64,000 bases of DNA from positions 7,340,692 through 7,404,691 of the forward strand of contig CM076652.1 in NCBI GenBank assembly GCA_038496675.1, read 5' to 3'. This DNA comes from Rachycentron canadum. Lineage: Eukaryota; Chordata; Actinopteri; Carangiformes; Rachycentridae. The translations under genes and the position numbers were made by a program. This document shows, piece after piece, positions 36,501-48,700 of the stretch; positions within the stretch are counted from its first letter, which is position 1; every line of letters begins with the position of its first letter. The notes below the pieces were generated by a model. The model was not told the origin of the DNA. It did not search any database and saw only the letters and a list, made by a program, of their open reading frames with translations.

Positions 36501-39497
36501 TGACAAGAAAACATCTTGTAGGAAATACATAAAACATTTCCATATTTAAACCAGTGCTGTGTACAGTGATTTAAAGATGTCTCCTCCACATGTTGCCTCC
36601 ACCTTGTCCAGGTGAACGCAAATGATGACAAGGGTGTGTTGATTGGTCAGTGGAATGAGCCATATACTAATGGAGTTGCACCGTACCGATGGACCGGCAG
36701 TGTGCCAATCCTCCAAAAGTGGAGCAAGAATGGGGCCAGGGCGGTCAGATATGGCCAATGCTGGGTGTTTGCTGCTGTGGCCTGCACAGGTGAGGCTGTC
36801 ACAGGTTTGACTCCTGCATAATTCAAGGATCCCAAAGTAAAACTGCTCTGAAGAGTATTGGACTAAAGGTCTACTACTGTAAAGTTTTTTCTAACAGTAC
36901 AAATACATATTATATAGAAAGGAAAGGAAAGGTCTGAAGTGTTGCTTATCTTCACAGTGCTGCGCTGTCTGGGAATCCCCACACGCCCCATCACTAACTT
37001 CTCCTCAGCCCATGATGTTGATGGAAACCTCATTATAGACATTGTGGAGAATGACAGACTGGACGGCACTTACAGAAAGGACAGTATCTGGTAGGAACAC
37101 ACACAAAAAACACACAGAAAAAGTCAAATTTAGTAGTGGATGTTACATTTTCGATTTATTTATCATCTCTTTTCTCTGTGATTGTAGGAACTTCCACTGT
37201 TGGGTGGAGTCCTGGATGAAGAGAGATGATCTCCCCAAGGGCAATGACGGCTGGCAGGTTTTGGACCCCACCCCTCAAGAACTGAGTGATGGTACATTTA
37301 TCATTTCTGGTCAACCTTTTCGTCTGTTCACTGTCAATGGTGGATTTCTTACCATACCATATAGATTGTAAAATGTTGGAATTAAAGGTGGCTGGTCTTG
37401 TTTGTTAGCCTGAAAATCAAACTGAATGTTTTTTTTAATCTTCAGGTGCCTATCGTTGCGGCCCATGTCCAGTGAAAGCCATCAAAGAGGGAAATCTGGA
37501 AATGAAGTACGACGCTCCATTTGTCTTCGCTGAGGTGAACGCTGACATCATCCACTGGATAGTCAAGCCAGATGACCAACGGCAGAAGGTGACTGATTTT
37601 TGTTTTGATTGATTTCAGAAACAGAAATAACTTACATGGTTTAAAATTATATTCATAGTTCAAGCATTCAAATTTTTTTAAATCACAAAGAATCTTGACC
37701 TTTTGAGAGGATTTAATGATGATGGCCACAGGGATGATAATGATGACTGTCTTTATTATTACAGATCACAGTGGATGAGGAAAGTGTGGGGAGGAGGATC
37801 AGCACCAAAAGTATTTACAGCCACCAGAGAGAAGATGTCACTCTACAGTACAAATATCCTGAAGGTTAGTGGCAAAGTCACACACAGAGGAGGAGATAGA
37901 TGAGGGTCACTGATAGCACAGATGTACAACAGCCATAATAATAAAGAAAAACCCTTACTAGCCATAATCACAATCAAAATGAAGCCTCTTCCTCAAAGCT
38001 CCAGGGCCCTGTAGTATAATTTGTTACACTCTTAAGTTATAATATCTGCTCATAGTTATTCTTTAAGAGTAGTTTAGTTTTCATGTTCCAACATGTTCTC
38101 CACAGGTTCTGAGAAAGAGAGAGAGGTGTACAAGAAAGCTGGGCACAAGGTCACAGATGTGACTGATGACAGAGCAAAACCAGAACTGCAGCTGTCAATC
38201 ACTAATGTTCAGCCTGTGTTTGGGACAGACTTTGATGTGATTGTTGAGGTATGGAGTGTACCATAATGGGTAAAATGATAAAGGAGTAACTTGGAGCTGC
38301 TGTTGTGTGGGTGTAGGTTGTATTTCCCTCTATGATGATGAATCCCATCTACCCCCAGGTGAAGAATGAAGGAGACAAGGATGCCAATGCTCAGCTCACT
38401 ATTCTGGCCTCAGCTGTGACCTACCATTCCCTCTATCTGAAGGAGTGCCAGAGGCTTAAGATCGATGTGACTGTGCCAGCTCATCAAAGTTAGTAGCTCA
38501 AATAAATCAACAAAGACCTCTGGTGCTGACAAACTGAAAAAAAAACAATACCTCTTTGTCCCAGTTGTACTTTAACTTGGTCTTTTTATTTTTAGCAGCA
38601 TGATTTTACTGTTCATTAGTAACTGTGTGTGTGTGTGTGTGTTTAGCCCGCAAGGAAGTGATGCGACTGCACTATGACGACTATGCCAAGTGTGTCTCTG
38701 AGCACCATCTGATCAGAGTGAAAGCTTTCTTAAAGACTTCAGGGGACAACGACACCATCATGGCCATTGCAAACATCCCACTGAGCATGCCTGAAATCTC
38801 CATAAAGGTGGGTACACTCTGCAAATGCACACAGGTATTAGTCGAACCATGAAGTTATTAATATTGTCGGACAGATTTTGGGTAAATGAAAGGCCTGATT
38901 AGAGTGAAACTACAAACTGTTTGAGCATACAGGGCTCAGTTAACCTCAGACCTCCTGTAACACCAGACCAATGAGCTGTCTGTGTCCTCTTTCTCCAGGT
39001 GCCTGGGAAGGCTTTTGTACAGAAAATGGCGATGGCCTACATCTCCTTCACCAACCCTCTACCTGTCCCACTGAAGGGTGGTGTGTTCACTGTGGAGGGA
39101 GCTGGTCTACTGCCTGCCACTGAGATCCATGTTAAGTAAGTGCTGACAAGGGGTTGCACATAGAGTTGACAAGCAATGTACAGTTCAAACATATATAATC
39201 CATGCTAAAATATAAGTCGTGGTTTCATGTAGTAACGCAACGGATCGACATTTCCACCTGTCTGTCATTTCAGTACTACAAAAACTGAGTAAAGCAAACT
39301 CAGCATGCATTTACCTCTCTCTCTCTCTCAGGGAGGATATTTCTCCAGGCCAGACAGTGTCTGTCAAGCAGTCCTTCACGCCCACGAGGGTCGGGGTGAG
39401 GAGGCTCCTGGTGGACTTTGACTCTGATAGGCTGAAGAATGTGAAAGGAGTCACAACTGTCGTCATCCACAAGAGATTTATGCTTGCTGGAGTTTAA
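33490..39497 (+). CDS. Protein-glutamine gamma-glutamyltransferase (TGM2-like)
   Basis: Complete gene, 15 coding exons, 686 residues: 33490-33505, 34037-34207, 35057-35287, 35761-35879, 36314-36442, 36612-36789, 36958-37090, 37188-37291, 37446-37588, 37765-37864, 38106-38248, 38359-38488, 38647-38807, 38999-39135, 39332-39497. The enzyme links glutamine to lysine side chains in a calcium-dependent reaction. The fold is an N-terminal beta sandwich, a catalytic core and two C-terminal beta barrels. The triad is intact: Cys272 in YGQCWVFA, His329 in WNFHCWVESW, Asp352 in GWQVLDPTPQE; Trp236 fits the transition-state tryptophan. There is no signal peptide. Length and similarity are closest to TG2, but the TG2 cysteines 230 and 370 and GTP-contact residues appear to be missing, so a fish paralogue is likelier than tgm2 itself. 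Exon 1 codes only five full residues. Confidence 0.95.
33518..33580. repeat. (TATC)n microsatellite in tgm intron 1
   Basis: About 16 tetranucleotide units that begin 12 bp after the GTAAG donor of the 16-nt first coding exon of the transglutaminase gene. Confidence 0.95.
38624..38642. repeat. Short (TG)n tract at tgm exon 13 acceptor
   Basis: Nine or so TG units followed at once by TTTAG, the acceptor of the exon at 38647-38807. It replaces the usual pyrimidine tract. Confidence 0.85.
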
Positions 39498-39915
39498 TGT
39501 TTCAGCTTATTGAACACGACTCGTCATAAACTGCGAGATAATGTGAGAGGAGTAACTGCAATGTTTGAATGTAATGATGAATGAGGCCTGGATATATTTT
39601 TTTGCTTTTTATTCATGTTCCTCCTCAGTTAACATGTTCCTGCACCAGGTCCAAGTCACGGCTGATTTTAGGTCCTGACTATTAAACCAAATCAAAACCA
39701 TCAGGGGCCTTAGTCTTCAGGTGCAGGGTTAAATGCATTGTTTTATATTTATTATTACTTAAAAGCGTCTGATCATATAAAATGTTTTGTTGCTTAATAA
39801 TGTTTTTGCACTATTTCAAACAGCCACAATATGATTGGAGGAAACTACCATTTTTATTATTATAACCCAATATTTATTCATCTTTATAATAATTGTGTGT
39901 ACTCACACTGCTTTC

Positions 39916-39921
39916 AATAAA
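39916..39921 (+). terminator. Polyadenylation signal of the transglutaminase gene
   Basis: AATAAA lies 419 bp after the stop codon, in AT-rich sequence. It is the first good canonical signal downstream, so the 3' UTR is probably about 440 nt. Confidence 0.65.
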
Positions 39922-40379
39922 GATTTGCTTCACAAATATGCTTTTGGTCTGACATGTCATTTATGTTGATGTCTGCCATTGACTATGGGTTTACTATCAG
40001 CAATATTACCATTCATGCAGTTATCTAATCAGCCAATAACTTGGCAACAGTGCAGAATCACTAATAGATCTAATAGAAGAGATAAAAATGTGAACTTTGA
40101 CTGTAGCATGATTGTTGAGGCTGGTTTGAGTATTACTGACTCACCAACACCAGATAGTAGTTTAAGATTGAAAAAAAAAATGGTAATGGTAAAACACACA
40201 GATGGTTAGATTTGATGTCAACAGCATGAATCCATGCATGAATCCTAACCCTAACCCAACCTGCCTTGTGTCAACAGTGGTGGCAGTGTAATGCTGTGGG
40301 AAGCATTTTTTGTCACAATCAATGTTGGTGGGTTTCTTTTATTTCTGAGGAAACTGAATAGTTTTCCAAACTACACATA

Positions 40380-41940
40380 CACATACATGCTTGAAAGTTT
40401 GTGAACCCCCCAGACATGGTCACAAAAACACATTAAAATAACCTTAATGCACATACATCCAAATCCCAATTTGTAAAGGACACCTTCCAAATAATGGACA
40501 CACACAAAGAGAGATATATTTTCATTATTTAATTCAACAAAGGTGGTTTACTTCACAAAAACTGAAAATTTAACATGTGCAAAAGTATGTGTAGCTTGTG
40601 GCTCCTCCTCTTGCAGCCATTACTTCAACCAAACGTCTTCTGTAACCACTAACCAGTCTCTTGCATCTGCTTATGGGGACTTTTGCCCAGTGCTCCTTAC
40701 AGAACTCAGCCAGTTGAGAGATTGGAGGGACATCTGGTATGTACCAACTTCTTCAGGTCTGGACTTTGACTGGGCTAATCCAGAATACAAATCCTCTTTC
40801 CTTTGTAGTTTTGCTGAAATGCTTTGGGTCATTGTCTTGTTACATAATCCATATTCATCCCAGTTTCAACTCCCTGACTGATGGCAGGAGATTCCGGTCA
40901 AGAATTTGTTGATATGCCAGAGAATTCATGGTTCCTTGGATAATATGGATTTGTCCAGGTCCAGAAGCAGAAAAGCAGCCCCAGACCTTCACATTTCCAC
41001 CACCATGCTTAACTGTTGGGAGGAGGTTCTTTTCTTCACATGCAGGGTTGGCTTTCTCCAAATATGTTGGTTTTGATTGTGACCAAATAATTCAAATATT
41101 TTTAGACTCGTCTGTCCAGTGAATGGACGCCCAGAAGGCCTCTGGTTTGTCCAAGGGCTCTCTGGCAAAGTTGAAATGGGCAGTTTTGTTCTTTTTTGAG
41201 AGCAGAAGCTTCCTTCCAGCAACCCTCCCATGAATGTCATGGCTATTCAGTTTTCATCTGATTGTAGACACATGCACATTTGTCCCAGATGCTACCAGAG
41301 AGGTCTGCAACTCTCTAGAGGTGATGTGTGGGTTGGCCTTTACCTGATTTATTATTTTTCTGGTGCTTGGTGAAAGTTTTGATGGGCACTTCTAGGCAGA
41401 GTTGCTGTCATGTTGAAGGCCCTCCATTTGTAAATGATTTGTCTCACAGTGGATGGATGGAGCTGGAATCTTTTGGAGATGGTCTTATAGCCCTCCCCAG
41501 ACCGATGGGCTGTCACTACCCTCTTCTTCATGTCCTCAGATATCTCCTTTGCTCTCGGCATTGTTGATTTATATGGGACCACAGTGGTTTGGTTGGTTTC
41601 CTCTCTCTTTTAATTAGTGCAGGACAAATCCTTTCCTGAGGATGTCTCGTTTCATTGGTCTGTTTAAATGATTAATGAATCACCCAGATGTGTTTCACCT
41701 GCTTGACTTAACCAATGCAGCTGGGGGTTCACTTACTTTTGCACATACTCTAATTCCATGTTTCATGTAGTTTTTGGGCTACTTAAACAAGTCCCACTAA
41801 ACAAGTACTTGCAATTGATAAACATATATCTGGCATTTCATACATAAAAACTGGTGATGATAAAATAAGAAAATCATGGTAAAACAACAGAAGCATCTAA
41901 ACTGATCAAGGGGTTCACATACTTTCAAGCAGCACTATAT
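40380..41940 (-). mobile_element. Decayed Tc1-like transposon with IR/DR ends
   Basis: The element is about 1.55 kb. Its transposase lies on the minus strand and is broken by frameshifts and stops. Around 41352-41560 an N-terminal segment reads EISEDMKKRVVTAHRSGEGY and continues with TISKRF, as in the Tc1 paired-type helix-turn-helix. Around 40870-41060 a later segment carries GGGNVKVWGCFSASGPG, the Tc1 block that holds the second catalytic Asp region. Each end has two copies of a binding-site-like repeat (TTGAAAGT.TGTGAACCCC type): outer at 40389-40410 and 41910-41932, inner at 40575-40595 and 41723-41746, about 185 bp apart. This is the IR/DR layout of fish Tc1 elements such as Sleeping Beauty. 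It is not autonomous. Confidence 0.92.
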
Positions 41941-43753
41941 GTTACTGTAATGCACAGAACATTATGGAAATGGAAATAGAAAGTATTAAATGGCAACCAT
42001 AAAATCAAGAAGTTGAAAGTGAAAAAATTAGCACATCACTGCACAGTTACATATGTAGACTAGCTCTATTGTGAAATTAACGATGAGTAATGTTTCCTCG
42101 TGTTTTCTTGCAAAATAGGATTTTTCAGAGCATGAGGCTGTACATATGAAATGACCTTCTGAGTGTGTGTGCTCTCATAGTAAAACCAATATATTTAAAA
42201 TTTGAAAAGGAGGATGATTCATTACGCATTATGTCATTTCAAAAGAACAAATGTATCACATTGTTGGTACAGGTTGGACTAATTCATGTATACTGCTAAG
42301 TTACATGAACTCCCTTCCAAGGATCAATAGAAATTAACTAATAATTAATCACAATGTATTTATTGATTACAGTTTGTACCCTTAATTTTAAAAAAAAGAG
42401 TGTTAGTCTTTTCAGTCCCAGCATCTCAGGTTATAACTACAGTATATTCCCAACAGCAGTTCATCAACCATCAAATAGGGTTTACAGCAAATTAGAGAAC
42501 TAAATTAGTTACATCAACACGTGGCAACTGAACTGAACTGTGCTTGTAAATGTAAATACATTACTAATAACAGGTTACATGGTCTATGTTGTCTTGTGTA
42601 ATTTGGTAACTTCAATCTGACACTGGATTAATATTTAATTACACTAAACATTCAGCTCTTTCTAGGACACTACAAGGAGCTCAGGTACACAATATGTTAC
42701 AACACTGACTTTTTAGTGTCGTGGGATAACGGGCACCCGAAGACCTTTAAATTGACATCATTGATCCTTATGCTACTATGATGAGTTGCTGGAGGTTTCA
42801 GTGGAGGAGATGTGGAGCCCCAATGCTGCTATTACTGCTCACCATCATTACTTTATTTCCATAGAGGAAAATATATTTCAGAAGGCAGAACCCACTTTGT
42901 AATGTTATTGTGAATCATTTAATATTCAATGAAATCTTGTCTCTGAAGAGTATCCTTCACAATGGTTAGTTGTTCAAAAGGGCCACGACCTGCATAACTC
43001 CAGGTCAAGAAGGTATGGAGAGAAAGTGGTCGCTGACCTCTGACCTCTATACAGATGTGAGTCGTAATTTTATGCTTTATTGATTATAACGTTATAAATA
43101 CTATAATTATATATTTTAAAAGTATTTTGTCAATGTACGCAATATTTGTGAACATACAAGTTCAGAATATTGACAAAAGTCCAACTTCTGTTGCTTTTCA
43201 TATTGTTTACTTCCAGGCCCAGGTATTAATTGTGCTTAGTTGATAATAAACGAGGAAAAAAATCTGAATTAACAGGGTCAGAGACCTGCTGGGTGTCTGA
43301 AGGAGGCAGGAGGAGAGGCTAAAGAAATGTATATATTTAATATTTTGGCCGTCTAGTGCGACATCTAAGGGCAAAAACCATCTACAGCACCTGTAACGCA
43401 AAAAGTAAAAGTACTGATTCTACATATAATGGGCTCAGATTAGTGTGTATTAGTGTGTGTCCGCCGCCTCATATGTGTGTATTTATACATGTGTGTCGTT
43501 TTTTATATTGTTATATATGACAAACACCGGCTTCAGCTGCAGGGCGGTGTCTGCACCACCAGGGAGGAGCAGGAGAGCCGTGTTCAGGGCTGGGTCGTTG
43601 ACGCTCAGCTCATCAGGATTAATATTTAAAAAAATAAAATAAAATAAAAAGAGAATAATCCACGAAAAACCTAAACACTGTCTGCACGACAATCATACAT
43701 AGACCACGGCGGAGATGAATTCATATAGTGAGGGTGGTGTTTCATTGGTAGAT
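41941..43753. other. Intergenic, nothing recognised
   Basis: AT-rich sequence between the Tc1 fossil and the tRNA gene. No exon, RNA gene or known repeat family was recognised on either strand. Confidence 0.5.
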
Positions 43754-43836
43754 GTCAGGATGGCCGAGCGGTCTAAGGCGCTGCGTTCAGGTCGCAGTCT
43801 CCCCTGGAGGCGTGGGTTCGAATCCCACTTCTGACA
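43754..43836 (+). tRNA. tRNA-Leu (anticodon CAG)
   Basis: An 83-nt cloverleaf with all parts visible. The acceptor stem GTCAGGA pairs with TTCTGAC (one G-U) and the discriminator is A. The D arm has GGCCGAGCGGTC. The anticodon stem CTGCG/CGCAG carries loop TTCAGGT with CAG at 43788-43790. The variable arm is long, as required for a class II leucine tRNA, and GGTTCGAATCC gives the B box. There is no intron and no encoded CCA. A run of 11 T at 43843-43853 is a strong Pol III terminator. All paired positions hold, so it is probably functional rather than a tRNA-derived SINE. Confidence 0.96.
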
Positions 43837-43972
43837 ATAACCTTTTTTTTTTTCTTCTCTCAAACAAATATTACATCGTGTTAGAAACGTCTGTATCAAT
43901 AGCTAATTCTTCACCACCGAGGAAATGTGTAAAATTATGAAAAATACACGCAAATTCCATTTATAATTAGAA

Positions 43973-44847
43973 AACCTCATAGACCACATACATACACCCA
44001 AATGTAAATAATCACTGTTCCTCTAATTTATTATTTATTTGGTTTCCCCCCCTTCCTTTTGCTGTTTTACTCTACTTAATATTTTCCTGTTTTTTTTTCC
44101 TCTCTGCTGTTGCAACACTGTAATTCCTTCAATGTGGGACAAGTAAAGGAATTTGAATTGAATTTGAATTGAATAAACAATAAAATAAAATAAGCTTAGA
44201 ACATATATTTTGAGCAATGTCATTTGAATTTGAAATCTGTCTATTGCGGTACAATAAATTGAGTGGCATTAAAAGTGAACCATTTGCCTCTCTCTCTCTC
44301 TCTCTATCTATATCTATATATATATAGATATATATCTATATATATCTATATAGAAAATAAAAATATATCTATATCGATTTTTTATTTTTATTTTTGTTTG
44401 TTCTTTTATNAACCTCATAGACCACATACATACACCCAAATGTAAATAATCACTGTTCCTCTAATTTATTATTTATTTGGTTTCCCCCCCTTCCTTTTGC
44501 TGTTTTACTCTACTTAATATTTTCCTGTTTTTTTTTCCTCTCTGCTGTTGCAACACTGTAATTCCTTCAATGTGGGACAAGTAAAGGAATTTGAATTGAA
44601 TTTGAATTGAATAAACAATAAAATAAAATAAGCTTAGAACATATATTTTGAGCAATGTCATTTGAATTTGAAATCTGTCTATTGCGGTACAATAAATTGA
44701 GTGGCATTAAAAGTGAACCATTTGCCTCTCTCTCTCTCTCTCTATCTATATCTATATATATATAGATATATATCTATATATATCTATATAGAAAATAAAA
44801 ATATATCTATATCGATTTTTTATTTTTATTTTTGTTTGTTCTTTTAT
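43973..44847. repeat. Exact 437-bp direct duplication around a single N
   Basis: 43973-44409 and 44411-44847 appear identical, at an offset of 438, with N at 44410 between them. The unit contains a (TC)n plus ATAT/CTAT microsatellite that is hard to assemble. This is what a scaffolding gap between two unmerged, overlapping contig ends looks like. I regard it as an assembly artefact, not biology. Confidence 0.9.
44105..44175 (+). mobile_element. LINE-like 3' end with (TTGAAT)n tail
   Basis: The sequence has CTGTAATTCCTTCAATGTG, then GGACAAGTAAAGGAA and a short TTGAAT-type repeat tail, resembling the 3' ends of CR1/L2-type or Rex1-type fish LINEs. No coding part is present. It is repeated exactly at 44543-44613 by the duplication described above. 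Confidence 0.45.
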
Positions 44848-45311
44848 TTTGGCCTTTCAGTGCCTAAAATGGGACAAAACAACAAAGTTTGTGTTTAAAT
44901 TTAAATTCTACCCCATGAGAAAAGTGTCATAGCATCTCATCTCTGTTATATTTTGCTTAAAAGTTTCCACACTAGCACAAGAACCTCTCTTACTGTAGAC
45001 ACCAGTTCATTGTAAGTTTTTGCTTTTGAGTTAAACATTTGAGTTAAACATTTACAGCATCCTCTCAGATCTCATTTATTAAACTTCCCACAATACTACA
45101 TGCGAAAGACAGGGACGCACGTACAAAGCATCCACACCAAGAGGGCCTCACTGCACCTTTGTTTTCACTCGACACCCTTCCTCCTCCCACTTTTCAAACA
45201 TGTTAATGAGAGGGTGAAAGGCCTCAGAGCCATATGGGAGGTGCCAGGGGGAGATAGAGGTGGTAAAAGAGGGCAAGCAGATAGCGATAGGATGACGAAA
45301 CATTCACTGTG

Positions 45312-45312
45312 T

Positions 45313-45354
<42 letters not shown>
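45312..45354. repeat. (GA)n microsatellite upstream of pllp
   Basis: About 20 GA units with a few interruptions, roughly 390 bp before the pllp start codon. It may lie in the promoter or 5' UTR. Confidence 0.9.
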
Positions 45355-45355
<1 letters not shown>

Positions 45356-45744
45356 GGAAAACAAGGTGTAGAGAGACTCATACACTACCACCATTAGACA
45401 CCTGACAAGTAGGTGGAGACCAGCTAGTGAATATTTGAACCTGGACATTTCTGGAGTGATCATCTTCTACACTTTCATATGTTTTTCTTCTTTATGTTTT
45501 TGAAATATTTGTTTTTTGGACACAACTAAACTTGAATTTGAGGATTTGCTCTTTGCTGCTGTGACTAGTAGATGTAGTCCAGTTGATGGTAATTGAATCC
45601 CAAACTTAAAATATGTTCTAAGGAGTGAAAGGAGAAAAGATTTCCATCCAAGGCTTTTCTTCTGAGATTTCATCACAGCCTGAAGGAGTTTGTTGTCACA
45701 ACAACTATTTCTGAGACACCCAACTTCAGATAAGGTGCAAGATC

Positions 45745-48700
45745 ATGGCAGACTTCCCATCCAAAGTTACAACAGAGACCAGCTCTCCAAACTCTCAGCA
45801 GGGTGGAAACAGTCTCCGCGGGCTGGCTGCTAATATCCCCACCATGATGGACATATCTTTTATCCGAAGCATCCCAGCCATCCTCATGATTGCTGAAATA
45901 GTATGTAACAGATCCACAGCTGCTCTATTTTACCCTTTTCAGAGCAAACCTGTTTTCAGTCCTACTCTGTTCTGTGGGAGAAACCTCTACTTTATTTTAT
46001 TTTGTTTTTCATATTATGAACTAAACCCATTACTCTTTGACTTCATGTCCTCTCTGTGGCCCTGAAACTGGGACATTTTCTCCTACTGAAGACCTAAAAA
46101 AAAAAAAAAAAAGGTTCACAAAGGGTAATAATTTCCTACAACAGCTGGTCACTGTAGTTCTTCTTTAGTCAACATTACAGCAGCACCAGATAAAGACATT
46201 TGTATATGCACTTTTAATCTGGTGCACAGGTATACAAAGCTTCAGTTTGTGCACCATAAATGTCACTGACTATCTATCAACAAAAATATGCCTGTCACTG
46301 ATCAATGCTTCTGTCTTTTTACTCTGCTGTGTGCAGGCAGATGTCTGATAAGTTCAGGGACTGGCATAGAGCTGACATTTTAATGCAACTGTGAAAGTCA
46401 GCAGGGCAGGTTTGTTATGTTTGCTCTGATATTTGGTTGCAGGAATGAATGGAGCACAGAAGTAATCAGAATAATCGTGCTAAGCTTCGGCTCAGTTCCC
46501 CCTACAGTGATTTATTTGCACCAGGCTCTATCCACACTGAGGGCATGTGACAGGTACAGGAGACCTTTGTCCCCTGGAGGCCCTTGTCCCTTCCTGACCA
46601 TCCCTTTATTGAACTGAACCTATATAGTGTCCAAGGACAGAGGGACCACTAACCCTTCAGTATATGACCGTTAAACATTTGCCACCGCTTCATGCTTTAT
46701 GAGTTGCGAGCTTTATTGACTTTTGGTGCAGTAGCAGGGTCAACTAGGAAATCAGCATTAATCTTCTACTATTCAAAAGGTTAATTAAATCTGGTAAAGT
46801 TCATAAAATTCTTGGCAGATAACGACAAAACAAATCTTTGCCTAGATCTTAAAAGAAGCTATTTGTAAGTTTAGCTAATGCTACATAGCTAACGTTAGCA
46901 TTGGCGGCTGTTAACTTACCGGTGGTTGAGAGTCGCTCAGGATTAAACTTTATTGCTTTGGTCCCCAAGAGCTGTCTCCGGGATTGGAAACCAACTTCAC
47001 TGTCAGCTCTTCACATCTTCTTTTTATGTTTTTCTACTGAAGTTAGCATGCTAACCAGCTAGCATCAGCAGCCTCGCCGCTTTCTGATAGAGGCTCAGCG
47101 CAGCCCCGATGACGTCACGCCCCCGTCCCCGTGAACGCGACAATGGCCGAAGCTCCCGGCGGGAAACCACGATATTAATTAACTTCACTTCCCTTGTTAA
47201 TGACACATATAGATGCCTCATTTTGATCTCAAATGGTGTTTCGTGGCTATAGATAAATGTGTTTTTCATACAAGTTATTCCAGAGTGAATAAACCAGGAA
47301 GGCTAACTTGACCTTAGGGCCCATTTAATGTTCAGGTACCATGTGGTTGTTACTTGGCTAATGTGAAAAAATTAAATTTAAATTTATATAATACAATACA
47401 ATATAATATATTATAATATTGAGAAGCAATAGCATTGACCAAAAGCCATGTTTAACTCCAACTAATTTAACTATTAGTTAATACTCCAACTCCAACTATT
47501 TAATTTAGTTCTACTGTAATAAAAACCAAAAATAGAGAAGAAACACATGACACTGAAGTCAGAAATTTATATCATATCATCTGATGTTTGCTAACTTTAG
47601 CCAACATTAGCCACCATACACTACTACACTACTACTTATACCAGACTAAAGACTAGCAGTAAAACCTCTGAGGGTGAATGGAGCAAGAGTGCAATTTGAC
47701 TTGAATTAAACTTTCCAGTTGTAAGAGTGTAAGTGGCTTTAAATTATAAGTTAATTAAGATTCAAACTATGTTGATTCCTTGTATTTCGCTACTTTTGTC
47801 TGAACACACCATCTCCCATACACTCTATGGTGTTTCCTTTAGCAAGGCAGTCCCAGCACCTTCATTTACATTACTAACAGTGGAGGCTGTAGATGCGTTC
47901 ACCTCTGATATCAGACTGGTTGTAACTGTGTGAATGTAATAGAGGCCATCGATACAAACATTATTTATGCTTAGTGAGATTGAATAAATAACTTTTAAAC
48001 ATTAAATTACAGTATCATTTTCATAATTACACAGTGAAAGCTTATTCAGTTTAGGTCAAATTTAGTTAACAAGAAAATGACAATATGCTGTAATAAGACA
48101 AAACTATTGTTAATTAGAAATCAAGACTCAGTTTCTCATACCTCTCCAAAATATTCAAATCTCAGTAAAAGCTTGACTGATATAGTTTCCCACTGCTACA
48201 CTAGTATTTAAAGGGGTTTGTTTGTTTTTGTGGACACTCAGCCTGATTCTCAAAAAAGCTGGATTTAGTATATAGTATTATATAGTATATAATATTAACA
48301 TTTAGTGATTAAGTTATTACATGTGGGTGACATATGTTTTATTCCCTTCCTGCATTAGTAATAATGTGATAAGCCTGGGTGACCCGGCAGTGTAGTGATA
48401 CTGACCAATGAAATACGTGTGAACACAGACTAAGGCTTAGGGTGACATTTTACTGTTTTAATAAGGAAACCGAGGTTATCTGCTGTTCCTCTAGTCCAGG
48501 GAAACAGGTGGTGCCCACTGTGTGTATCAGGTGTGCAAAAAGTGAAATATGATCTGTCTTTTCACGTCATTTCTGATGAGACTGAGAAACACAGAGGCAA
48601 AGAGAGGAGCTTTAGGTTTAAATTTCATAATTGAACTGTAAACAAACAAGGCCTTCACCAAGGATGTTGTTAATTTCTGTATTTTACCTGGACTATGGCT

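Noticed and set aside
40246..40259. Two telomere-like CCTAAC units
   Set aside because: Only two units. Far too short for an interstitial telomere array.
40543..40881. 112-codon plus-strand frame
   Set aside because: It is antisense to the Tc1 transposase remnant and has no similarity of its own.
47143..47178. Eleven-codon frame with a good start context in the CpG-rich patch of pllp intron 1
   Set aside because: Too short, with no homology. The surrounding signals point to the minus strand.
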